The notes: generated from the sequence alone by a model not told the origin. DNA of 64,000 nt from Thalassocella blandensis (GCA_902141825.1 CABFPG010000003.1:682001-746000), one strand, 5' to 3'; shown: positions 38,732-49,237, counted from the first letter of the stretch. Program-made: numbers and translations.

Positions 38732-39304
38732 TTAATGGACCGTTTTAGATGCCGAACTGGCTGGTAATTTTTGTGAAAGTTCTGCATAGACGTTTAACAC
38801 TGCGACTTTCACATATTCTACGAGTTCATTCCAATAGACTTCGTTCTCGTCGCCAGCCTCATCATCTTCCACATTCACTTGAGAGATTTTGGCCAGATCA
38901 CGCAAAGCGTCCGCCACATCGGTACTGAGCTTATCGTCCAGCTTCATTCCAGACGTCCCAACCCCGTGTAAAAATGCTTCACACCAGCCACCCAGCTCCT
39001 GCGTACGGCGCTGCATGCTGGCATTGTCGTCTGGTAACAAAGGGCTGAAAGAGAAATTCAGATCATCCATCTGGGAGACGGTGTAATCGAGCAGCTGATC
39101 CAGCAATTGCAGTTGCTCGTCATTTAATTCGACATGATCCACATCGAGAAAATCGATTGCGGCCGAATGCCATTGCTGCTGATCCAGAACTTGCCCACCG
39201 CAAATCCTGCCACATAAAAGCCCTTGCAGTTGAGCCGGTGAGTTAATCGCCCCCATATTGAGAAGCTGATCATTAATAGTGTGAAAATCTAACTTTTCTG
39301 ACAT
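38732..39304 (-). CDS. ygfB: UPF0149 family protein YgfB
   Basis: 190 residues from the ATG at 39304, the family's normal length, with AGGTAA upstream. All-helical UPF0149 (YgfB/YecA) family: 'NSPAQLQGLLCGRICGG', 'PLLPDDNASMQRRTQELGGW' and 'CEAFLHGVG'. No C-terminal SEC-C zinc motif, so it is YgfB- and not YecA-type. In Pseudomonas YgfB has been linked to control of ampDh3 and beta-lactam tolerance; whether this holds here is unknown. It heads the ygfB-pepP-ubiH-ubiI-pqiABC row. Confidence 0.88.
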   Translation of the reverse strand: MSEKLDFHTINDQLLNMGAINSPAQLQGLLCGRICGGQVLDQQQWHSAAIDFLDVDHVELNDEQLQLLDQLLDYTVSQMDDLNFSFSPLLPDDNASMQRRTQELGGWCEAFLHGVGTSGMKLDDKLSTDVADALRDLAKISQVNVEDDEAGDENEVYWNELVEYVKVAVLNVYAELSQKLPASSASKTVH

Positions 39305-39564
39305 AGTACTTACCTGATAATCTAGGGAATCACAAATGGCGTTGTCGGTAGCTTCGTCGGCCATTTTATCGACATTCATATCGACGGCTCGGCCAAAGGC
39401 CCCAACGTTCCCCAAGCCGCTTATCCTAACATTTTGCCTCCTTTTTTGCCGCATATTCGGCGAGCAGGCATGATAAGTATTCTGGGAAGTGAATTAGTTG
39501 AAAATTTAAGCGGGTGCCGTTTGACGCTTCTCTCACCCTTCTGATGCGTAAAGTAAGCAGTGGA

Positions 39565-39663
39565 GTAAAGCTGAGACTTAAAGTAGAGGCGTAAAGCTGA
39601 GACTTAAACTTAAAGTAGAGAAGCAAAATATAGGCGCAAAATATAGGCGCAAAATAGAGGCAC
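39565..39663. repeat. Two tandem arrays in the ygfB upstream gap
   Basis: The 18-bp block GTAAAGCTGAGACTTAAA occurs at 39565-39582 and 39591-39608. Then the 13-bp unit AAAATATAGGCGC repeats at 39625, 39638 and 39651 (last copy diverged). The gap between ygfB and the rightward coiled-coil gene (39305-39828) holds nothing else I can call except the two divergent promoters. Confidence 0.75.
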
Positions 39664-39828
39664 GATCAAGGTGAGACGCAAATAAGCGCCCAGTAAGGCA
39701 GCACGGAACCTCCTCAGACGCTATACTTCTGGGAATTAGCCGCATAAAATCGCCGGCGAGCAGGTTTCTGTCAACGTAAGCAGCCCAACCCAAGAACAAA
39801 TTGAACTAGAACGATAAGAACTAATCCT

Positions 39829-40038
39829 ATGTCTGCAGATTTACTAAAAGATGTTGAAGCAAAGTTGGATGAACTTATTCACCTGTGTAATCGTCTAGAA
39901 AAAGAAAATGCAACACTCAAAGCGAAAGAGCAAGGCTGGCAACAGGAGCGCGCGCGCTTACTGGAGAAAAACGAAATTGCTCGCACCCGCGTTGAGGCAA
40001 TGATAAAACACCTAAAAGAAATGGAAGCCGATAGTTAA
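39829..40038 (+). CDS. Small coiled-coil protein, TIGR02449-type
   Basis: 69 residues, nearly all coiled coil ('EAKLDELIHLCNRLEKENAT' then 'KAKEQGWQQERARLLEKNEI', ending 'EAMIKHLKEMEADS'). Its place between ygfB (divergent) and zapA matches the TIGR02449 family of gammaproteobacteria. It resembles ZapB in build, and a role with ZapA at the division ring is an inference from this link. Confidence 0.8.
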   Translation: MSADLLKDVEAKLDELIHLCNRLEKENATLKAKEQGWQQERARLLEKNEIARTRVEAMIKHLKEMEADS

Positions 40039-40193
40039 GCTTGCAACATAAATTAACAAACACACGCAAATGATCGCGCTAAAGTGAGCAGTTACACCTA
40101 AACAGCAAAGGCAAAAACAGCAAAGACCGGAAAGAACCCTTAGTGTACACCAGGCAATAAGGGGCACGAGTTCAAATGAAAGCACGGTATTAT

Positions 40194-40258
40194 CATATGA
40201 AAATAACATATGAAAACAACGTATGAAAACATCGCATAAAAACACAGCGCAAAATAAA
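40194..40258. repeat. Degenerate 13-bp tandem repeat upstream of zapA
   Basis: Units at 40194, 40207, 40220, 40233 and 40246, starting as CATATGAAAATAA/CATATGAAAACAA and decaying to AGCGCAAAATAAA. It occupies the middle of the 382-bp gap 40039-40420; the remainder holds only the expected zapA promoter. Confidence 0.75.
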
Positions 40259-40420
40259 CGCACACGAATGACCAAGTAACACGCGTGCAGCCAGCGCATG
40301 AAAGAAACGTTTAAAGCACACAGCCAATGCTTTACTTAGTTTATTTGATCATTAATATTTTTTAAAAACTTCAGACAACAGCACACATATCAACATAGCA
40401 GCAAAGAGATTCATGGGCTT

Positions 40421-40717
40421 ATGAGCGACAGCACAACGGTTTACGTCAACATTCTCGATAAAGATTATCAGGTTGCCTGCCCTGCTGAAGAAAAATCGGC
40501 CTTAAACCGTGCCGCGCTGGAATTAGACAAACGCATGCGCGCCGTCCGTGCGTCAGGCTCCATTATCGGACTCGACCGAATCGCTGTCATGACAGCACTC
40601 AACCTGTGTCACGAGCTTCAACAAATTCAACAAGGTCGCGGTGGCATCCCAAGCGACACAGCGGCAACATTAGAAAGACTTGCCAAGAAACTCGATTCAG
40701 CACTGACTCACGAATAG
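40421..40717 (+). CDS. zapA: Cell division protein ZapA
   Basis: 98 residues. It binds FtsZ and bundles its filaments at midcell. 'VYVNILDKDYQVACPAEEKS' and 'ALNRAALELDKRMRAV' match the ZapA N-terminal domain, followed by 'DRIAVMTALNLCHELQQ' at the start of the dimerising coiled coil. Located upstream of 6S RNA, the conserved gammaproteobacterial arrangement. Confidence 0.93.
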   Translation: MSDSTTVYVNILDKDYQVACPAEEKSALNRAALELDKRMRAVRASGSIIGLDRIAVMTALNLCHELQQIQQGRGGIPSDTAATLERLAKKLDSALTHE

Positions 40718-40786
40718 TTTTTATAACGCAATCCCATAAAAATTTTTCACACTTAAGGTTCAGTGGTGAATATCCATACCTTGAAG

Positions 40787-40843
40787 GGCTATTACTTAAT
40801 GTCTATTGCTTAAAGGTCTATTGCTTAAGATCTATTTCTGAAG
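40787..40843. repeat. 14-15-bp tandem repeat between zapA and 6S RNA
   Basis: Four units at 40787, 40801, 40816 and 40830, consensus GTCTATTGCTTAAG. The inverted word CAATAGCTTA follows at once. The 40718-41116 gap otherwise holds only the 6S promoter. Confidence 0.75.
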
Positions 40844-41105
40844 CAATAGCTTATGCCCCACTGAAAGCACCTGACCGAATAATTGTCGAGCAATATTCCA
40901 AGCGTTATAGGAATGCTCTATTTATAACGCTAATGTCAATCGAACTTTCAGAGGCAAGACGCATTTTCCAGAAAAATTTTCGGTTTTTTTCCAACTTCGT
41001 GACAGCCCTGGCAAATCGGGGCTTTAGAGTAAAAACACCCTATTTTTTTCGATAAAAAGCAGTATTTCTAAATTTGTCAAGACTGGTTCAATGCTTTCCC
41101 AGTGC

Positions 41106-41111
41106 TATAAT
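41106..41111 (+). promoter_or_regulatory. -10 box of the 6S RNA promoter
   Basis: A perfect TATAAT lies 6-7 bases before the inferred 6S start. The -35 is weak: the best spaced hexamer is near 41083-41088. Confidence 0.7.
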
Positions 41112-41116
41112 GAAAT

Positions 41117-41293
41117 CAACCTGAGGTGTTGGCCAGTTGACTGTATCCTCGAGCCGATAATCCCTTTTTAGGAGGCCTCTTGTTGTATTGGTGTGCATGT
41201 CCGCATGACGGAAAGCCTAATATATGACAGATCCCTCCCCCTTGAACTTTACGGTTCAAGGTTAGGTCGACAGCGGCATCTCGGGCAATTATT
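41117..41293 (+). ncRNA. ssrS: 6S RNA
   Basis: Between zapA and ygfA as in most gammaproteobacteria. The closing stem CCTGAGGTG ... CATCTCGGG brackets the molecule. The conserved inner segments GAGCCGATAAT, GTGTGCATGTCCGCATGACGG, CCCTTGAAC ... GTTCAAGG and CGACAGCGGCATC appear in 6S order. It binds sigma-70 RNA polymerase in stationary phase. Ends were set by eye from the closing stem. Confidence 0.92.
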
Positions 41294-41447
41294 TTTTTCC
41301 CACCTAATCTCTCTTCGCCTTTTTCGTTCGCCCCACCCTTATCTTCGTATATTATTTTTACACCTTTTCAACTTACCCGCTCATTGCGCACACGCTAATG
41401 TATAATTTGCGGTACAAATGTCACCCCAGCCAGAACGAGTTACACCC

Positions 41448-42032
41448 ATGAGCTCAGCTCACCGAAAAACGCATTTAAGACAAAAAATGCGCGCGCTGAG
41501 ACGCGCTCTTAGTCAGGCGCAACAAAAGACCGCCAGCCGTCGACTTTGCTGGCGACTATCCAAACACCCCGCGTTTAAACAAGCCAAAACCATTGCATTT
41601 TACATGGCGAGCGACGGCGAGATCTCTCCCTGGCCTCTACTCAAACTTGCCTTAAAACAAAACAAACAGGTTTTTCTTCCCGCAATTCGCCCAAACAATG
41701 GCATGGAATTTCGGCAGTTCTGCGAAAAGCGCCAACTCAAGAAAAATCAATTCAACATTCTTGAACCGCATCCTTCAAGCGTCCGTATCGGCTCTGCGCA
41801 ATTAGATGTGATACTGATGCCGCTGGTAGCTTTTGACGCCGAAGGAAATCGTTTGGGGATGGGAGGCGGCTACTATGATCGTGCCCTGTCGTTTAAACGG
41901 TCTTTTAAAAAGGCTGGCCCCACACTGATAGGACTTGCGCATAACCTGCAGGAACACCCCTTGATTCACACGGAATCCTGGGACATCCCACTTAACTTTA
42001 TAGCCACAGATGCGCGGGTTATCAGGCTTTAA
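41448..42032 (+). CDS. ygfA: 5-formyltetrahydrofolate cyclo-ligase (YgfA)
   Basis: 194 residues from ATG 41448 (a start at 41418 is possible). ATP-dependent conversion of 5-formyl-THF to 5,10-methenyl-THF. The signature 'DAEGNRLGMGGGYYDRALSF' and the basic N-terminus 'RKTHLRQKMRALRRALS' are present. Often co-transcribed with 6S RNA in relatives; here a TATAAT-like box near 41400 may serve it separately. Confidence 0.92.
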   Translation: MSSAHRKTHLRQKMRALRRALSQAQQKTASRRLCWRLSKHPAFKQAKTIAFYMASDGEISPWPLLKLALKQNKQVFLPAIRPNNGMEFRQFCEKRQLKKNQFNILEPHPSSVRIGSAQLDVILMPLVAFDAEGNRLGMGGGYYDRALSFKRSFKKAGPTLIGLAHNLQEHPLIHTESWDIPLNFIATDARVIRL

Positions 42033-42390
42033 TCTTATCCCAGAGATGGCAACAGGAAATTTATGCAGGGGGCTATAGGCGTGAAGGCTTGGGGCTTCTT
42101 GGGGCCTGGGACTTGAAGATATGAAGAATCGAGAACGCGGCATTCGAGGGATCTAGACTTTGGGATGGACAACTTTCAGCTGCGGCTTTAACCGAATAAG
42201 TCGCGTCAAGACAATAACAAAAGAAAACCACAGACAAGTATTCAGCAAACTATGAGAGAAGTACTACCTTACCTCTTCTCCCACAGCAAATAAGCGAGCG
42301 AGAACATTACTCACAAAAAATGACGTTACTGCATTAATTTTTTCACCACAAAACCACATAAAAAATTAATGTCATTAACGATTTTAATAC
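42033..42390. other. Gap after ygfA with no recognised gene
   Basis: 358 bp. A purine-rich stretch near 42065-42125 has weak repeats of CTTGGGGC and ACTTGAAGA, but no clean period. No terminator with a T run could be set for ygfA. Nothing else seen. Confidence 0.4.
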
Positions 42391-42531
42391 CTAGTGAAAG
42401 GCCACACCCTGTTGGAGCTCGGCGGGAGGTTCAGCCTCAGACGATTCAAACAACTCTGAAGACAACAAACTACTTACCAATAAACCCACGACGAAAACCA
42501 GTGCAGCAAAAGTTAACACATCTGTTTTCAT
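42391..42531 (-). CDS. Predicted 46-residue single-pass membrane protein
   Basis: ATG at 42531 to TAG at 42391. The product has a short N-terminus (MKTDV), one hydrophobic helix at about 5-23 ('LTFAALVFVVGLLVSSLLSS'), then an acidic tail ('ELFESSEAEPPAELQQGVAFH'). Third-position use is natural for this genome. The upstream AGGTAGAA is a weak ribosome site. Size and lack of homologues I can name keep the call tentative; its helix and soluble tail resemble the many small single-pass proteins of gammaproteobacteria. Confidence 0.55.
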   Translation of the reverse strand: MKTDVLTFAALVFVVGLLVSSLLSSELFESSEAEPPAELQQGVAFH

Positions 42532-42826
42532 ATTATTTTCTACCTAGAATTCCACTTAAATTGAGAGAGAGAGTTGAAGTCAACCGGTCTAAGCGGAAGT
42601 AGTTTTATACCGATTTAATTCTAAACTTTCAAATAACTTTAATAAAAGTTAACTAACAATTTCAGCGTAGACCCCGTTCAAATATCGCTCAAGTTTAATT
42701 TGGCATTATGATACCTGACTCACACAATGAGTGAACACTCACTTTGGAATGGGAATTTTCTTTTTGGCAGATATCACTTTTTGCTGCAACGCGTAATAAT
42801 TACACCATTTTGGCGCGAATATATGG
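42532..42826. other. Gap left of tesA
   Basis: 295 bp holding the presumed promoter of the 46-residue gene and the 3' side of tesA. A T-poor, AT-rich region; no structure called. Confidence 0.35.
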
Positions 42827-43507
42827 TCATATTCCGAGCAAAGGTTTTAACTCTTTCCAGACATTCTCCAACACAACTTCCTGGCCTGGCGCAGAAGGAT
42901 GCAAACCGTCGCTTAGCATCAAATCTTCATGACCTGCAACGCCATCTAAAATAAATGGTACCAGGGCAAGACTCTCCTGCTCAGCCAGCCGAGCGTACTG
43001 CTTGAAAAATGGATCGGCATATCGGGAACCAAAGTTAGGCGGCATACGCACCCCCACCAACAGGACCTGCGCACCGGCACCTTTACTCATATGCACCAGC
43101 GTGCGAAGGTTTTCCGTAATATAGGTCACCGGTTTTCCCTGCAAACCATCATTTCCACCCAGTTCGAGAATCACAATGGAAGGCGTGTACTTCGTTAACG
43201 ACTGAGACAGCAATTGAATAGCAGCCGCGGTCGTGGCACCGCTAATAGAGGCATTCACCACCTGGAATTGATCGTCATAGTTTTGCTGTAAGCGTTGCTC
43301 AAGCAAATGCACCCAGCCTTGCTTGGCCGGCAATTTATAGGCAGCGCTCAAACTGTCACCGATCACCAGTAAGGTTTTGTCATTGACTGGCAACCCAGCA
43401 GTGGAGGCCTTGGTTTCATCGCTGCCAGCATGTCCATTCACCGATATTAGGGTGAGGAAAATTGCCATACACTGATATGATCGTATAAATTTGAATAGAT
43501 GCTTCAT
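42827..43507 (-). CDS. tesA: Thioesterase I / lysophospholipase L1 / arylesterase (SGNH hydrolase)
   Basis: 226 residues from the ATG at 43507, which has GGAG 9 bases upstream and yields a proper signal peptide ('MAIFLTLISVNGHAG'). SGNH blocks: 'LLVIGDSLSAAY' (Ser), 'NASISGATTAAA' (Gly), 'VILELGGNDGLQG' (Asn) and 'LSDGLHPSAPGQ' (Asp, His). Periplasmic hydrolase of acyl esters and thioesters. It is divergent from the YbbA/YbbP transporter genes, the same pairing as in E. coli (tesA-ybbA-ybbP). Confidence 0.93.
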   Translation of the reverse strand: MKHLFKFIRSYQCMAIFLTLISVNGHAGSDETKASTAGLPVNDKTLLVIGDSLSAAYKLPAKQGWVHLLEQRLQQNYDDQFQVVNASISGATTAAAIQLLSQSLTKYTPSIVILELGGNDGLQGKPVTYITENLRTLVHMSKGAGAQVLLVGVRMPPNFGSRYADPFFKQYARLAEQESLALVPFILDGVAGHEDLMLSDGLHPSAPGQEVVLENVWKELKPLLGI

Positions 43508-43609
43508 ACTGCTACTCCGGCAAAATAGTGCATTCATAAACTGTTGTGCGAATTGTGTTGTCATAGTGAGCTAACGCTAATCCCAAATAAATAACCCAGA
43601 GAGATCCCA

Positions 43610-44278
43610 ATGCTCAAAGCTGTAAACCTGACCCAACAAGTTTCTATATCGGATGGTGAATTACACATATTGAAAGGAATAAATTTGGAAATCAAGCAGG
43701 GCGAAACAGTCGCAATAGTCGGTGCATCAGGATCGGGCAAATCGACACTGCTGGGCATGCTCGCAGGCTTAGACGTTCCCAGCAGCGGAGAAGTTCTCAT
43801 CAATAATCTCAATGTGAGCAATATGGATGAAGAACAACGTGCGGCCGTTCGCAGTCAATGGGTCGCCTTTGTATTTCAAAGCTTTCAATTACTCGGTAGT
43901 TTGACTGCGCTGGAAAATGTGATGTTGCCTCTTGAAGTTCGCGGCAGTGAGAATGCCCAGACAATGGCTGAAGAGATGTTGGCCCGGGTCGGCTTGCAAG
44001 AGCGTTTGCACCACAAACCCGCACAACTATCCGGCGGGGAACAACAACGCGTCGCACTCGCACGAGCCTTTGCTTGCCAAGCCCCCATTATTTTTGCGGA
44101 TGAACCCACAGGCAATCTCGACGCTGAAACGGGTGAAAAAATCTCCGATTTATTGTTTGAATTAAACCGAGAAAACAACACAACACTCATTCTGGTGACG
44201 CACGCCCAGTCGCTCGCCGACAAATGCCAGCGCACATTGCACATGCAGGCAGGCGTATTAACGGAGGCGGGCGAGTGA
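43610..44278 (+). CDS. ybbA: ABC transporter ATPase, YbbA type
   Basis: 222 residues of the LolD/MacB-like ATPase class. Walker A 'GASGSGKSTLLGML', Q-loop 'FVFQSFQLLGSLTALENV', signature 'LSGGEQQRVALARAF' and Walker B 'IIFADEPTGNLD'. It powers the adjacent FtsX-type permease, with which it overlaps by 4 bp. In E. coli the divergent tesA, ybbA and ybbP form one locus. Substrate unknown. Confidence 0.9.
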   Translation: MLKAVNLTQQVSISDGELHILKGINLEIKQGETVAIVGASGSGKSTLLGMLAGLDVPSSGEVLINNLNVSNMDEEQRAAVRSQWVAFVFQSFQLLGSLTALENVMLPLEVRGSENAQTMAEEMLARVGLQERLHHKPAQLSGGEQQRVALARAFACQAPIIFADEPTGNLDAETGEKISDLLFELNRENNTTLILVTHAQSLADKCQRTLHMQAGVLTEAGE

Positions 44279-46800
44279 AAAAATCATTTATGGGGCTATG
44301 GACTTTAGCCAATCGCATATTCATGCGTGATTATAAAAGTGGCGAATTGAATATTTTATTGTTGTCGCTCCTCATTGCCACAGCAACAGTAACGGCGATC
44401 AGTTTATTTACCAGTCGTATCGAAAACTCCATCGTAGACGAAGCCAGTGAATTTCTCGCTGCCGATGCGAAAATTCAAGGCACGCAACCCATTCCAGAAA
44501 ATTTACGCCAGGCGGCTGCAACTCAATTATTACAGAGCTCGGATTTTATCGAGTTTAGAGCAATGGCTTTTGCCGGCGACGATATGGTGCTATCACAAGT
44601 AAAAGCGGTTGATGAGCATTACCCCTTGAAAGGGGAATTGGAAATTGCTGAGACCATTTACGGGGAGAGTGAAGGACGCAGCCGTAAAACCGCGCGCGGC
44701 CCCGCCACTGGCAAAGCCTGGATCGCACCACGAGTATTTCATGCCTTAAATGTCAAAGTCGGGGATCAAATTGACATTGGCGAAGCGAGTTTCGAAATTG
44801 AAGCGTCTTTGGTAAAAGAGCCCGATAGCACGCAAAGCTTTTTCGGCGTATCCCCACGAATTTTAATCAATATTGCCGATGTGGAAAAAACGCAAGCAGT
44901 ACAGTTTGGCAGTCGCGTTAATTATGCATGGCTACTGATGGGCGAAACATCCGCATTGGCCAGCATGAAAGATACCTTTGAAAAAAGTGATGATAAGCAC
45001 CACCGCTGGGTAGATGTTAAAAGTGGAAACCGCAGTATTGCCGGCGCCCTGGATCGCGCGGAAAGTTTTTTATTGTTAGCCGGCTGCCTGAGTGTGCTTT
45101 TGGCCGGTGTTGCCATTGCACTGGCTGCGCGACGCTACGCCAAGCGTCAACAAAAACAGGTAGCCCTACTCAAAACTTTTGGCCATACACCGGCAGATAT
45201 AACACGCTTATATAGCTTTAATTTATTTTATCTGGCGAGTTTCGCTTTAATCTGCGGCAGCCTCAGTGGCTGGCTGTTACATTTGCTGATTATCTATTTC
45301 CTGGGAGATTTAATTCCTCACAATTTGGCGGCACCGCAACTCACCGCATTTTTTACAGGCGGACTCAGCGGCTTTACAGCACTCCTGGCATTTGCCGCTC
45401 CCCCCTTGATGTCCCTGCGTTTTGTTTCTCCGGTAAGCATTATTCGCGATGATGACACTCTGGCAATCAACACTCGTACCAGCACCATTATTGGCAGCCT
45501 TGCCATGATCTTTTTAATCCTGATATACAGCAAGAGTGTCAAACTTACCTTTTTTATCACTCTTGCCGTTATTGCCTGCATTGTCGGCGTGGGATTGCTG
45601 TCTGCCTTAATGATGCATGCCATTGGACCGCTCGGGAAAAAAATGAGTAAAAACTGGCGCTTGGGACTCGCCAATCTCAAGCGTCATCAACAGATGAATA
45701 CCTCGCAAATTATGGTGTTTGCTATTTTGCTCTTTCTCCTGTTTTCCATGACCAGCATACGTAGCAGCTTACTTAACCAATGGCAGGACCAAATCCCCGA
45801 GCACGCCCCCAATCATTTCGTCTTTAATATCTTTCCCAATGAGGCGCCAGCTATAGAAACCTTTTTACAGGAACATGACATCTCTCATTCGCCTTTTTAC
45901 CCAATGATTCGTGGCCGGGTGTACAAAGTCGGAGAGAAGCTGGTTGAAGATTTAGCAGAGGAAGCAGAAAACAATAACAACTACGAGCGAGAATTAAACT
46001 TAACCTGGTCTGACACGTATGGCAAAGACAACAAGATCATTGCGGGAAAATGGTGGGATAGCGCTCCCCAACCCGGTGCCACGCCACAAAATATTCAAGC
46101 CTCAGTAGAAGAGGAGTATGCGGCAGGAATTGGTATTACTGTCGGCGACCAACTGGAATTAAGTGTCGCAGGGCAAACGGTGATTGCGCGGGTTAGCAGC
46201 TTGCGCAGTGTGCAATGGGATTCTATGAACCCCAACTTTTTTATTATTTTCAATCAACCCTTACTCGAAGGCGCCGGAGCCAATTGGCTCACGAGTTTTT
46301 ATTTACCCTTGGAGCGAAAACGCGTATTAAACCAATTGGTAAAGCAACATCCTACGGTATCTTTAATTGAAGTAGACCAAACCATTGCACAGGTTCGCAG
46401 CATTGTTGCGCAGATATCCCTGGCCGTTGAATTCATATTACTGTTAATTTTAATTTCCGGCTTTCTGGTACTTATCAGCAGCATTCAATCCACCTTGGAT
46501 ATTCGACTGCACGAAAGCGCGATTTTACGTACGCTCGGCGCCAAACGCTCGATGGTGCGACACATACTGTTAATTGAGTTTGGCGCGCTGGGATTACTGG
46601 CAGGCCTGCTAGCCGCAGCCGGCAGCGAAATATGCCTGTTTTTCCTGCAGACACAAATATTTGATTTGCCTTATGTTTTCCAGGGCATGATCTGGCTTAT
46701 AGGTCCAGAACTCAGCGCTGTTGCTATTGCGCTGGTAGGCTGGTTTTCAACACGGAAAGTGGTGAATACACCACCACTAGCGAGTTTACGGCAGATTTAA
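44275..46800 (+). CDS. ybbP: FtsX-type ABC permease, YbbP type
   Basis: 841 residues from a GTG start at 44275, which overlaps the ybbA stop (GTGA) and has GGAGG 7 bases upstream. One N-terminal TM, a large periplasmic (MacB-like) domain, then two FtsX permease halves ('LLLAGCLSVLLAGVAIALA' near 280-300 and 'AVEFILLLILISGFLVLI' near 720-740), about ten helices in all. With YbbA it would move hydrophobic material from the inner membrane outward, by analogy. Confidence 0.9.
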   Translation: MKKSFMGLWTLANRIFMRDYKSGELNILLLSLLIATATVTAISLFTSRIENSIVDEASEFLAADAKIQGTQPIPENLRQAAATQLLQSSDFIEFRAMAFAGDDMVLSQVKAVDEHYPLKGELEIAETIYGESEGRSRKTARGPATGKAWIAPRVFHALNVKVGDQIDIGEASFEIEASLVKEPDSTQSFFGVSPRILINIADVEKTQAVQFGSRVNYAWLLMGETSALASMKDTFEKSDDKHHRWVDVKSGNRSIAGALDRAESFLLLAGCLSVLLAGVAIALAARRYAKRQQKQVALLKTFGHTPADITRLYSFNLFYLASFALICGSLSGWLLHLLIIYFLGDLIPHNLAAPQLTAFFTGGLSGFTALLAFAAPPLMSLRFVSPVSIIRDDDTLAINTRTSTIIGSLAMIFLILIYSKSVKLTFFITLAVIACIVGVGLLSALMMHAIGPLGKKMSKNWRLGLANLKRHQQMNTSQIMVFAILLFLLFSMTSIRSSLLNQWQDQIPEHAPNHFVFNIFPNEAPAIETFLQEHDISHSPFYPMIRGRVYKVGEKLVEDLAEEAENNNNYERELNLTWSDTYGKDNKIIAGKWWDSAPQPGATPQNIQASVEEEYAAGIGITVGDQLELSVAGQTVIARVSSLRSVQWDSMNPNFFIIFNQPLLEGAGANWLTSFYLPLERKRVLNQLVKQHPTVSLIEVDQTIAQVRSIVAQISLAVEFILLLILISGFLVLISSIQSTLDIRLHESAILRTLGAKRSMVRHILLIEFGALGLLAGLLAAAGSEICLFFLQTQIFDLPYVFQGMIWLIGPELSAVAIALVGWFSTRKVVNTPPLASLRQI

Positions 46801-47077
46801 CAGAGCGGCGCAGCGGGAATCTGACCAATGCGCCCAACTAGGCATTGCCCTGAGCGAATAAACGTTATACTTTCATTTTCTGCAATTTGACGTCATCCAC
46901 AGGTAGCCATCGCCAGAAGGCTTTCACAGCTGTAGCAATGTGAGACTCGCGACCAAAGATGACAGCAAAACAACGACAAAAAGCGTTGCATCAACCAATC
47001 CGAATCAAAACGACAATGTGCTGTGACCTGTCGTCTCGGCACACATATTTACTGCATCAACAGAATTATAAGCGTAA

Positions 47078-48208
<1,131 letters not shown>

Positions 48209-48237
48209 AATTGACGATCTGTTCAGTATGTTATCGA

Positions 48238-48260
48238 GGCGCTAAAACCTATTTAGCGCC
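48238..48260. other. Hairpin between frmA and frmB
   Basis: A perfect 9-bp stem GGCGCTAAA (48238-48246) with TTTAGCGCC (48252-48260), 29 bp after the frmA stop. No T run, so it may be a processing or stability element, or an attenuating hairpin. Confidence 0.5.
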
Positions 48261-48350
48261 CAAACCTAACATTATTCATTTAAAGATTCGTCACAATGAA
48301 TTCTCAAAATAAATGACCCGTAACTTTTTTAACCACGTGTTTCAGAAATT

Positions 48351-49202
48351 ATGACAGAGATAATCGAAATCAGTCAGAACATTTGCTTTGGCGGAAAGCA
48401 AAAACGTTTTAAACATTATTCCGAAGTGAATCAATGTGAAATGACGTTCAGCATTTTCCTGCCTCCGCAAGTAGACCAACAACCCGCGCCCGTGCTGTAT
48501 TGGCTTTCCGGCTTAACCTGCACCGACGAAAACTTTGTACAAAAAGCAGGGGCACAACGTATAGCGAGCGAGCTTGGTTTAATTATTGTGTGCCCGGACA
48601 CATCTCCACGCGGAACAGACGTGCCAGATGACCCTCAAGGCAGCTGGGATTTTGGTCTTGGTGCCGGCTTTTACGTCAATGCTACCGTGCTACCCTGGTC
48701 CAAACATTACAATATGTTCGACTATGTAAACCAGGAATTGCCGGGGATCATCAAACAACACTTCCCCATCAATGATAATCAGGCCATCAGCGGTCATTCA
48801 ATGGGCGGTCATGGTGCTTTGATCAGTGCGTTTAAACAACCAGGCGCGTTTGCATCGGTTTCTGCCTTTGCACCAATTACCAATCCTATTCTATGTCCTT
48901 GGGGAATTAAGGCTTTCAATCATTATTTAGGTTCAGACAGCACACGCTGGAGCCAGTACGATGCCTGCGAACTGTTGAAGCAAGGTGTTGAACCTCTCCC
49001 GGTGATGGTGGATCAGGGAAGTAGTGATGCATTTTTAACGGAGCAGTTAAAAATTAACTCACTGGAAAAAGCCGCGCAGGATAATGGATTTCCAATCGAT
49101 TTGAGCATTCAAGAAGGCTACGATCATAGTTACTTTTTTATTGCCTCGTTTATTGAAAAGCATTTGCGCTTTCACGCGAAGCACTTGGGATTGTCATCGT
49201 AA
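48351..49202 (+). CDS. frmB: S-formylglutathione hydrolase
   Basis: 283 residues. It hydrolyses S-formylglutathione to formate and glutathione. Alpha/beta hydrolase with nucleophile Ser in 'AISGHSMGGHGAL', the catalytic His in 'EGYDHSYFFIASF', and the oxyanion region 'WLSGLTCTDENFVQKAG'. It completes the glutathione-dependent formaldehyde pathway with frmA. Confidence 0.95.
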   Translation: MTEIIEISQNICFGGKQKRFKHYSEVNQCEMTFSIFLPPQVDQQPAPVLYWLSGLTCTDENFVQKAGAQRIASELGLIIVCPDTSPRGTDVPDDPQGSWDFGLGAGFYVNATVLPWSKHYNMFDYVNQELPGIIKQHFPINDNQAISGHSMGGHGALISAFKQPGAFASVSAFAPITNPILCPWGIKAFNHYLGSDSTRWSQYDACELLKQGVEPLPVMVDQGSSDAFLTEQLKINSLEKAAQDNGFPIDLSIQEGYDHSYFFIASFIEKHLRFHAKHLGLSS

Positions 49203-49237
49203 TATCACACTCTCAATACCTTCCCTGAACGATTAAA

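Noticed and set aside
39426-39799. Leftward open frames in the ygfB upstream gap
   Set aside because: They arise from the tandem repeats and lack start context; codon content is repeat driven.
40606-41055. Rightward open frame after zapA
   Set aside because: It starts in zapA in another frame and runs through the tandem array; no conserved features.
41193-41405. Short open frame over and after 6S RNA
   Set aside because: It lies within the conserved 6S structure and has no protein-like composition.
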